Of a DNA stretch of 11,056 nucleotides, positions 5,410 to 11,056 are shown one piece after another. This stretch comes from CAYVMN01 sp043808585 (GTDB lineage Bacteria > Desulfobacterota > DSM-4660 > Desulfatiglandales > Desulfatiglandaceae), in contig JAZDES010000238.1 in NCBI GenBank assembly GCA_043808585.1, positions 1 to 11,056 on the forward strand, in the 5' to 3' direction. The stretch's first letter is position 1, and the number at the start of each line of letters is the position of its first letter. The position numbers and the translations under genes were made by a program. The notes beneath the pieces are model-generated. The model was not told where the DNA came from. It did no database searches and saw only the letters and a program-made list of their open reading frames with translations.

Positions 5410-6515
5410 TCATCGAGTTTGAAAATGCGCCTGGCGTTTTCATAACCAATCTTGGTGGCAAGCTCAGGGGTGAGCATGGAAAAGAACCTATTAGTCGGTT
5501 CCACGCTGCGAGGTCCGATTTGGCCGTGCATTTTAGGTGACAGGTAAAACTGGTCACTCCCAATGATAAAGCGATCCGGGAATTCTCGGATCACCTCGAG
5601 CCACTCCGCGTTTAGCCCGCCTCCTCTCTTTATCGGCATGTTCTCGGGCACGCTATCCCTTGGAGAGATCTTGAAGCTCATGTAAAGATTCGGATGTCTT
5701 CTCAAGAGATCGGCGGTAAGCCCGGTTGTCCTGCATCCGGTATTGTCCCACCCCACATGCGCCCAGATGATTTTTGCCTTTCGATTATGGGCCAACAACC
5801 GTTCAAAGGCAGAGATGTTGGGGCTCAATATTCTCGGGTTTGGGGGCGATTTGAGGCCGTTTGGAAGCGGCATTTTTTCAGGAACGGCTTCCATGTGGAT
5901 GTCGATGGGCACGTCGTGTTTCGCTGCAATGTCGGCAAGCAATAAAAATAGAGGGTGGTCGGGGGGAGCTGATTGATGATTATGCCTGGTGCCCAGAGAC
6001 AGATGCTCGGCCGTAATTTCCCCAAATCCAAGCGCACCGCTGGAAAGAATCTCCAGCGCCTTCTTCTCGAATCTTTGCCGCAAATTTGGGCTTGTATTGC
6101 CCTCCTTGACAGCCTCCTGAATCATGACATTTAGGGTTCCGCCACCGCCGAGGCAGCCGAAGCGGTCGGAATATGTTCGGACGATTCCAATAAAATCATT
6201 CACGTCATATTCGTGCGGGTGATTAAGAGGAAACGGCGGCGGCATGATCAGCATCTTCTTGATGCCCAGCTTGTCCATGGTTGCCAAGGCGACCCGTGCC
6301 GCCCCTTCGTAGTCCGGTCCGTGAATTGCCGAACCAGGGCCAGACTTTCCCATCAGATGGTTATGGGTATCCACGTATGATATTCCACCAGTCGAAAGAT
6401 GCTCTCGGCCCGCCGCGACCGGCTTGACTTTGGGACTTGGACTGTTTGATGGTGCACAGGCACAGAGTAGAATAAGAAGAAATGTCGCCCCAAGAATGCT
6501 GAACGTCTTAATCAT
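5406..6515 (-). CDS. metal-dependent amidohydrolase (amidohydrolase 2 type), predicted lipoprotein
   Basis: A 369-residue TIM-barrel hydrolase. The N-terminus (TFSILGATFLLILLCAC) is a lipoprotein signal with lipobox LCAC, so Cys20 would be lipidated and the enzyme anchored in the envelope, which is unusual for this mostly cytosolic family. Candidate metal and catalytic residues are all present: His51 and His53 (DTHNH), Glu166 (GFGEITAEH), His207 (DIHME), His253 (WAHVGWD) and Asp321 (IIGSDQFY). The family includes decarboxylases and lactone or amide hydrolases; the substrate here is unknown. ATG 6515 with GAGA upstream is preferred over TTG 6524. A racemase-family gene once followed about 38 bases downstream, now separated by the inserted element, suggesting a former joint catabolic role. 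The gap to the propeller gene is 90 bases and shows no clear terminator. Confidence 0.9.
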   Translation of the reverse strand: MIKTFSILGATFLLILLCACAPSNSPSPKVKPVAAGREHLSTGGISYVDTHNHLMGKSGPGSAIHGPDYEGAARVALATMDKLGIKKMLIMPPPFPLNHPHEYDVNDFIGIVRTYSDRFGCLGGGGTLNVMIQEAVKEGNTSPNLRQRFEKKALEILSSGALGFGEITAEHLSLGTRHNHQSAPPDHPLFLLLADIAAKHDVPIDIHMEAVPEKMPLPNGLKSPPNPRILSPNISAFERLLAHNRKAKIIWAHVGWDNTGCRTTGLTADLLRRHPNLYMSFKISPRDSVPENMPIKRGGGLNAEWLEVIREFPDRFIIGSDQFYLSPKMHGQIGPRSVEPTNRFFSMLTPELATKIGYENARRIFKLDE

Positions 6516-6605
6516 TATTCTCAAAAGAACTTTCCATATCTGGAGAAAAAACCCTGTTATGGCCCGCCGGTGGTTCCAGTAATAATTTCTTGCTCTACCT
6601 GGCCG

Positions 6606-8120
6606 CTAATAACCAACTGTTTCGGCTGCTATACCAATGAAACACCCTTTGTCATCACCCTTTTTCTTCTTAACAGTAATAACAACGGTATCAGTGTCTG
6701 TAAGGCCGCCATTATCAGTAACTTTTAGCTGGAAGGTGAGAGAAATTTCATCTCCCTCGACGCTTGGTGCCTTAAAGGTGGGCTTGACGGCGGTTGGATC
6801 CGAGAGGGTTACTGTAGTCCCGTCTGTCTGGGTCCATTCATAAAGGGGGATACCATAGTCCGGGTCACTGGAATTCGATCCATCCAGCGTGACGGTCTCC
6901 TCTTGGACTACGGTCTGATCCTGCCCCGCATCTGATGTTGGTGATTGGTTGGTTGTATTGCGAGCGGTATGCCTGACATCGTGATGGAATTTAGGCCAGG
7001 TGAGGTCTGCCAGTTTTGTGGAACTGCTTTCTATAGCATAAAGTTTTGTGTCATCTGATCCCACATAGAGGGTTCCGCCAAAGCCTATTGTGGGAGATGA
7101 AGACACCTTTCCCGCAGTTTGAAACGGCCAATTCCCCCCTTTCGTGGCCCCGGTTATAGAGTTTACGGCATAAAGGTACCAATCATCTGATCCCACATAG
7201 ATTGTCCCGTCGTAACCTATTACAGGGGAGGAAGACACGGCTGCCCCTGGATCACTAAAGACCCATTTTTGGGTGCCATCCGAACTAATGGCGTAGAGAT
7301 TTCCATTGCTTGATCCAACGAAGATGGTCTCGTCATTATCGACCGCCGGCGAAGAGGTAACAGCAGCACCGGTATCAAACGGATTTGCCCAGACCCCTGT
7401 GCCCTCCTCTGGGTCGAGTGCGTAGACCTTGCCATCCTCTGATCCCACATAAATGATGTCAGTAAAGCCTATGCCCGGGGAGGATGAAACCTTTCCACCG
7501 GTTTCAAACTCCCATTTCTTTTTTCCGCTGGATCTGATGGCATAGACCTTGCCATCCTCTGATCCCACATAGATCACGCCGGTAGACCCGATTACGGGGG
7601 AGGAAGAAATCGCCCCTCCGGCCTGAAAAGGCCACTCGCCTCCCTCCGATGTTCCATCTGACTTAATTGCGTAGAGCTTCTTATCGTTGGATCCCACATA
7701 GATTATACCGGTAGAACTTATAGCAGGGGTTGAGGATACTATATCCCCAGTTTCGAATTCCCATTTCTTGGAGCCATCAGGATTTATTGCATAGAGCTTC
7801 TTATCGCTCGATCCCACGTAGATAGTACCATCGAAGCCAATAGCTGGGGAGGAAAGGATCGCTCCTGTTGTTACAAAAGGCCAGTTACCGCCAACGGTGG
7901 TCTCATCAGGGTTTAAGGCATAAACCTTTCCATCATCCGATCCCACGTAGATCATACCTTTAGGGCCAATTGCAGGGGAGGAATAGACTGCTCCGCCGGT
8001 CTGAAATTCCCACTTCTTGTCACCGTCTTCAGCCCTGAGCGACCCTGGATAGAATAACCATAGCCCCAACAGAATGGCTGTCAGGTAAATGAGGCTTGAT
8101 AAATATCTTTTTTCAGACAA
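6606..8120 (-). CDS. secreted eight-bladed PQQ-type beta-propeller with PKD-like domain
   Basis: A 504-residue exported protein. Residues 1-30 form a signal peptide (SEKR, then LIYLTAILLGLWLFYPG, cleavage near LRA-E). Residues 35-365 contain eight propeller repeats of 40-48 residues, each with a WEF/WPF strand, SSP.IG and IYVGS.D..LYAI, as in PQQ/BamB-like repeat proteins. They are followed by WPKFHHDVRHTARN (375-388), the usual closing motif. Residues 392-485 resemble a PKD/Ig-like domain (SPTSDAGQDQTV, LDGSNSSDPD, LKVTDNGGLTDTDTVVITV). The protein ends KGCFIGIAAETVGY, resembling the start of a CFI-box C-terminal motif but stopping before its usual long tail. No enzyme residues are evident; a scaffold or binding role outside the cytoplasm is likely. 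The start is TTG 8120 because of the strong GGAGGAG before it; ATG 8150 would add ten charged residues ahead of the signal. Confidence 0.92.
   Translation of the reverse strand: MSEKRYLSSLIYLTAILLGLWLFYPGSLRAEDGDKKWEFQTGGAVYSSPAIGPKGMIYVGSDDGKVYALNPDETTVGGNWPFVTTGAILSSPAIGFDGTIYVGSSDKKLYAINPDGSKKWEFETGDIVSSTPAISSTGIIYVGSNDKKLYAIKSDGTSEGGEWPFQAGGAISSSPVIGSTGVIYVGSEDGKVYAIRSSGKKKWEFETGGKVSSSPGIGFTDIIYVGSEDGKVYALDPEEGTGVWANPFDTGAAVTSSPAVDNDETIFVGSSNGNLYAISSDGTQKWVFSDPGAAVSSSPVIGYDGTIYVGSDDWYLYAVNSITGATKGGNWPFQTAGKVSSSPTIGFGGTLYVGSDDTKLYAIESSSTKLADLTWPKFHHDVRHTARNTTNQSPTSDAGQDQTVVQEETVTLDGSNSSDPDYGIPLYEWTQTDGTTVTLSDPTAVKPTFKAPSVEGDEISLTFQLKVTDNGGLTDTDTVVITVKKKKGDDKGCFIGIAAETVGY
7423..7571 (-). 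repeat. 120-base repeat unit within propeller gene
   Basis: The same 29 bases occur at 7423-7451 and 7543-7571, exactly 120 bases (one 40-residue blade) apart. TAGAGCTTCTTATCG likewise recurs at 7672-7686 and 7792-7806 with the same spacing. GATCCCACAT/GTAG recurs in most blades. The gene therefore grew by blade duplication, some of it recent enough to leave identical DNA. Confidence 0.85.
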
Positions 8121-8125
8121 CTCTT

Positions 8126-8132
8126 CTCCTCC
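8126..8132 (-). promoter_or_regulatory. ribosome binding site deciding the propeller start
   Basis: On the minus strand GGAGGAG lies five bases before TTG 8120. The next upstream in-frame ATG (8150) has only GAAGA. The strong site plus the clean signal peptide beginning at TTG make 8120 the likely start. Confidence 0.65.
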
Positions 8133-8265
8133 ATTCCGAAAGAATCGCATTTGCTATCTTCAGGCGTTAAACAGCTGATTCCTATCATACAATAGCCCGT
8201 TTGTCTCCTACCAAAACCGAATCAAAACATCAATCTAATCTTTTTGGAGCACCACTCTCCTAACA

Positions 8266-8880
8266 TCACTCTTTCTTAGGTTTTTCTGCCGAATGCCCGC
8301 CCTCATCCTGGATGTAAGCTATTTTTTTCCCTTGAATATCATAGGCCCGTTGTAACATCCCTTCCTGCGGGGTAAAAAGATCCTGCTCAGGCATCTTCAA
8401 TAATTTCATCAATCTCCTCATCGCATCTTCATTTTCCTCAATCGAACCGTCCTCCAGAATGTGCCTTATTCGTATGACGTCGTCCTCCAGGCGCCTGCAT
8501 ACCAGGATTGTCCTGTGGCACATAATAGGATCTTTCTCGGCACACATCAGGGCGATACGATAGGACTTCATGCCCTCTCTTACCCTCCTCAAGCCGTCCT
8601 GAAACAAGTCTGTTCTCGCGAGAAGGTCATACCCTACCCGTCCGTTCTCATAACAGTCCGGATCGCCACTCCTTGGCCCAAGTTCTTTTCCGAGATAGAC
8701 ATACGGAATTCCATGCCGCTTCAATTCTGATTGCAGGGCCTCACGATTGAACTGGGGATTAAATTTACTATACGGTTGTGACCTCACATCACACACCGCA
8801 GTGATCGCGTGTATTGAGAGGAGTTCTATGAATCGATCAATTGTATGGGTCGAATGCCCGATTGTAAATAATTCCTTCAT
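8266..8880 (-). CDS. DUF488 domain protein
   Basis: A 204-residue soluble protein of the DUF488 family, whose biochemical activity is not established to my knowledge. The family signature is complete: FTIGHSTHTIDRFIELL (5-21), VCDVRSQPYSKFNPQFN (29-45), YVYLGKELGPRSGD (60-73) and the C-terminal LMCAEKDPIMCHRTILV (111-127), with conserved Cys113, Glu115 and Cys121-His122-Arg123. The tail past 165 is polar and Lys/Glu-rich. ATG 8880 lies 8 bases behind the RecQ stop with AAGAAGA just before it, so the two are cotranscribed and probably coupled. DUF488 genes are often found beside nucleic-acid enzymes and mobile or defence genes, consistent with a DNA- or RNA-linked role; that is context, not proof. 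The 145 bases between this gene and the propeller gene hold no evident gene or convincing terminator. Confidence 0.92.
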   Translation of the reverse strand: MKELFTIGHSTHTIDRFIELLSIHAITAVCDVRSQPYSKFNPQFNREALQSELKRHGIPYVYLGKELGPRSGDPDCYENGRVGYDLLARTDLFQDGLRRVREGMKSYRIALMCAEKDPIMCHRTILVCRRLEDDVIRIRHILEDGSIEENEDAMRRLMKLLKMPEQDLFTPQEGMLQRAYDIQGKKIAYIQDEGGHSAEKPKKE

Positions 8881-8888
8881 TCTTCTTT

Positions 8889-11056
8889 CTATAATAGGCT
8901 GATGATCGCCGCAACGAGCTTGTAACAGTAACCCTCATAAGGCTCTCCAATGCTGATAGTAAAATAGAGCTCTCTGTTATCGACAGGATATGCGCCCACT
9001 TCTTCATCGAAATACTTGTTCTCAACTATAGGGTCGGTAACTGGAAACCAGTACTCCACGCCGGCAAAGGCGAACCTTGAACGGATCCTTTTTAGCAGAT
9101 TAGGACCCTCTTCGACGGTAATACTAACGTTCTCAGGCCTGATGAATAAAAGGGATGATGTGATCCTCTTCTTTACAATGTCTTCGGGTATTCTGTCATT
9201 CAGACCGTTGTAACTGCTGTATCCGTTTACCCATAGAGAATCCGCATGGTCGCATAGTTTCGGCAGGTCCAGGAGGGAGAATATCCCCTTCCTGAGCCAA
9301 GGGCCTTTATCTAAGACATAATTTTCCGTTTGATAGGAATGAGTATCATGCCTCGTCATCGGAATGGCTATAACATCCAGCAATTGGGGCGACTTTCCGT
9401 TTTCATAAGTAGTCTCTTGTATTGACAATTCGCCGGTTTCACTGATGCTTACCGGCCTTATCCATTTGCCGACCTGGTCCCCAAGAATCTCCTTGCCCGC
9501 AACGCAGCGGCCTGAATACTTCCGGGAGTTTGCCAGGCAAACGATCTCCTTAATAAAGGGCTTATGGGCCAGAGTGCCTGTATGGGCGTTTTCTTCAGTC
9601 CCTTTTCTACCCAGGTAATAGAGGCGAAGAATTTTCAACTCTTCATAATCCACCTCCCCGCCAAATGCATCAAACACCGGCCTCAAAAACTCTGTCCCGA
9701 GTTGCGCGAACCTGTCTAGAATGAGTTCCCTTTGTTCAGACGGGATCGTCGAAAGTAATAGCAATTCATCTGACCTGATGAGGTCATTGCCCTCCTGAAA
9801 GTACTTGTAAAGGTGATCCAAGACCGTAACCTGTTTGATGTTGAAATCCTCCATGATCTTGCTGACTGGTTGCCCTGAGTTGAAGCGCTCTCCAATAACC
9901 TCGTGCCTCTTTTTCTCTATGGATGGCGTATCCCCAACCCTATTTTTCGCGATGAGACCGGCACGTGCCTCAATTTGATGGGTAGAGCAGTATTCCTGGA
10001 TGATATTCAAAAAATCAGAACCGTATTTTTCGCACTTCACAGTTCCCACACCGTGAATATCCAGTAAACTCTCCATGCTCTTCGGAAAAAAGCAGGCCAT
10101 CTCAATCAACGTCCTGTCGGAAAAGATGACATAAGGCGGCACATTTGATCTGTCTGCCAACTCTTTTCGTTTCTTTCGCAGGATCTCAAACAACGCGCGA
10201 TCATACTCTTCGAGGGGCTTCCGATCCTGGCCGGTGCGGCCGCCGTCCTCTTCCAACCTCCCAAGGACCTTCTCCTCCCATTTCAGAACCTTCCATGCCT
10301 TGTCCGTCAGTTTCAGGCTTCCGAATTCCATATCTTGAACGAGAAGTCCTTTCTGGATAAACTGCCTCGATAGATGAAACCATTGTCTCTTCGAGAGATC
10401 ATGACCGATCCCATAGGTTGAGAGATTCTGATGACCCAAGCCCAAAACCTTCTTTGCCTCTGATCCGCGCAGCACATCAATAATGTGACCTGCCCCAAAC
10501 CTCTCCCCGGTCCGCTTTGCACAGGAGAGGAATTTCTGTGCGGCAATGGTGATATCCTTTAGATCTTTTTCATCAGTGAGGCAGTTGTCGCACATGCCGC
10601 AATTCTCTTTGGAATACTCCTCCCCGAAATAGTCCAACAGGGGATGGCGGCGGCATACGTCGGTCTCTATCAGCCTGATAAAGGCGTTTAGATGTATATT
10701 GGCTACCCGCTGCTCATGTTCCTCCTTTTGGTTGATAAAGTGCTTGACCTTTTGGATATCTCCATAGCTGAACAGCAACAGGCAATGGGCCGGCAGGCCG
10801 TCGCGGCCGGCCCGACCGATTTCCTGATAGTAGCCTTCAATATTCTTGGGTAGATCATAGTGCACGACAAAGCGCACATTCGGTTTATCGATCCCCATGC
10901 CGAATGCAATGGTCGCCACCATAATCTGTACATCGTCTCTGATGAAGAGCTCCTGGTTTTGGGTGCGATCCCCATCAGAAAGACCGGCATGATAGGGTCT
11001 GACCGAGAAACCGCGGGTCCTCAGGTCCTCATAAAGCCCATCCACCTGCCGGCGGG
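8889..11056 (-). CDS. recQ: RecQ-family ATP-dependent DNA helicase with extra C-terminal domain (5' part outside window)
   Basis: A 3'-5' DNA helicase whose reading frame is open to the window edge, so the Walker A and DExH half is not seen and GTG 11045 is not its start. Numbered from 11045: RecA-like domain 2 with YHAGLSD (18-24), motif V ATIAFGMGIDK (44-54) and motif VI QEIGRAGRDG (74-83); zinc-binding Cys131, Cys149, Cys152, Cys155; RQC winged helix about 160-260; HRDC about 275-353 with IHGVGTVKCEKYG; and an HTH region about 371-480 (HTH_40 type). Residues 495-718 are beyond normal RecQ: EIVCLANSRKYSGRCVAG, GKWIRPVS and a long beta-rich tail, resembling the dual-OB (DuOB) domain as I remember it. 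Classical RecQ stops after HRDC. The fusion plus adjacent DUF488 suggests a specialised repair or defence helicase. Confidence 0.94.
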   Translation of the reverse strand, partial: RRQVDGLYEDLRTRGFSVRPYHAGLSDGDRTQNQELFIRDDVQIMVATIAFGMGIDKPNVRFVVHYDLPKNIEGYYQEIGRAGRDGLPAHCLLLFSYGDIQKVKHFINQKEEHEQRVANIHLNAFIRLIETDVCRRHPLLDYFGEEYSKENCGMCDNCLTDEKDLKDITIAAQKFLSCAKRTGERFGAGHIIDVLRGSEAKKVLGLGHQNLSTYGIGHDLSKRQWFHLSRQFIQKGLLVQDMEFGSLKLTDKAWKVLKWEEKVLGRLEEDGGRTGQDRKPLEEYDRALFEILRKKRKELADRSNVPPYVIFSDRTLIEMACFFPKSMESLLDIHGVGTVKCEKYGSDFLNIIQEYCSTHQIEARAGLIAKNRVGDTPSIEKKRHEVIGERFNSGQPVSKIMEDFNIKQVTVLDHLYKYFQEGNDLIRSDELLLLSTIPSEQRELILDRFAQLGTEFLRPVFDAFGGEVDYEELKILRLYYLGRKGTEENAHTGTLAHKPFIKEIVCLANSRKYSGRCVAGKEILGDQVGKWIRPVSISETGELSIQETTYENGKSPQLLDVIAIPMTRHDTHSYQTENYVLDKGPWLRKGIFSLLDLPKLCDHADSLWVNGYSSYNGLNDRIPEDIVKKRITSSLLFIRPENVSITVEEGPNLLKRIRSRFAFAGVEYWFPVTDPIVENKYFDEEVGAYPVDNRELYFTISIGEPYEGYCYKLVAAIISLL

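Noticed and set aside
5182..5563. Small minus-strand open frames crossing the inverted palindromes
   Set aside because: They read through the repeat element and the end of the amidohydrolase in the wrong frame; no ribosome binding site or recognisable product.
6541..6590. Possible terminator after the propeller gene (T6 on the minus strand near 6547-6554)
   Set aside because: The preceding GC-rich bases do not form a convincing contiguous stem adjacent to the T-run.
7040..8000. CRISPR-like regular repeats with GATCCCACAT about every 120-140 bases
   Set aside because: The periodicity is explained by propeller blades in one intact reading frame; the spacers are coding and similar to each other.
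8228..8260. GGAG/CTCC hairpin downstream of the DUF488 gene
   Set aside because: On the transcribed strand it is followed by A residues, not T, and the stem is only four base pairs.
10988..11045. GTG 11045 as the start of the helicase
   Set aside because: The frame is open to the window edge and the protein begins in the middle of RecA-like domain 2, so the true start lies outside.

Overview
The window is bacterial chromosomal DNA of moderate GC. The mix of a CelD-type acetyltransferase, a lipoprotein amidohydrolase, a secreted PQQ-type propeller ending in a CFI-box-like tail and REP-like palindromes of the ATTCCCGC(GAAG)GCGGGAAT type fits an environmental Desulfobacterota/deltaproteobacterial relative. 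That placement is inference: there is no rRNA or other phylogenetic marker here.

Left block (1-4394, + strand): after a possible promoter, four tightly packed genes read rightwards. They are a peptidase S51/cyanophycinase-like domain fused to a cysteinyl-tRNA synthetase C-terminal (DALR-type) domain; a CelD/FemAB-like GNAT acyltransferase; a GT4 glycosyltransferase very like mycothiol synthase MshA; and a PIG-L deacetylase like MshB/BshB. The first pair overlaps and the last pair is separated by one base, so this looks like one operon. It resembles a rewired mycothiol/bacillithiol route (sugar transfer, deacetylation, then cysteine/acyl addition) without a normal MshC catalytic domain. This is the best candidate in the window for an undescribed system.

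Middle (4394-5409): the operon ends against convergent minus-strand genes, at a weak hairpin. A small three-helix membrane protein lies directly behind a broken mandelate racemase/muconate lactonizing enzyme gene, which is frameshifted and has lost its barrel domain. Upstream of that pseudogene sits a 237-bp MITE-like element with about 21-bp terminal inverted repeats and a perfect 9-bp target-site duplication, carrying two inverted REP-like palindromes. The duplication contains the stop codon of the next gene, so the element split an ancestral amidohydrolase-racemase operon.

Right block (5406-11056, all minus strand): read in transcription order, a RecQ helicase (its N-terminus lies beyond the window) with Zn, RQC, HRDC and HTH regions plus an additional C-terminal domain resembling the dual-OB (DuOB) family; a DUF488 protein 8 bases behind it; a secreted eight-bladed PQQ propeller with a PKD-like domain; and a metal-dependent amidohydrolase lipoprotein. 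RecQ-DUF488 looks like a two-gene DNA-processing, possibly defence, unit. The propeller and amidohydrolase are envelope proteins of unknown substrate. No tRNA, rRNA, CRISPR array or complete transposase gene was seen.
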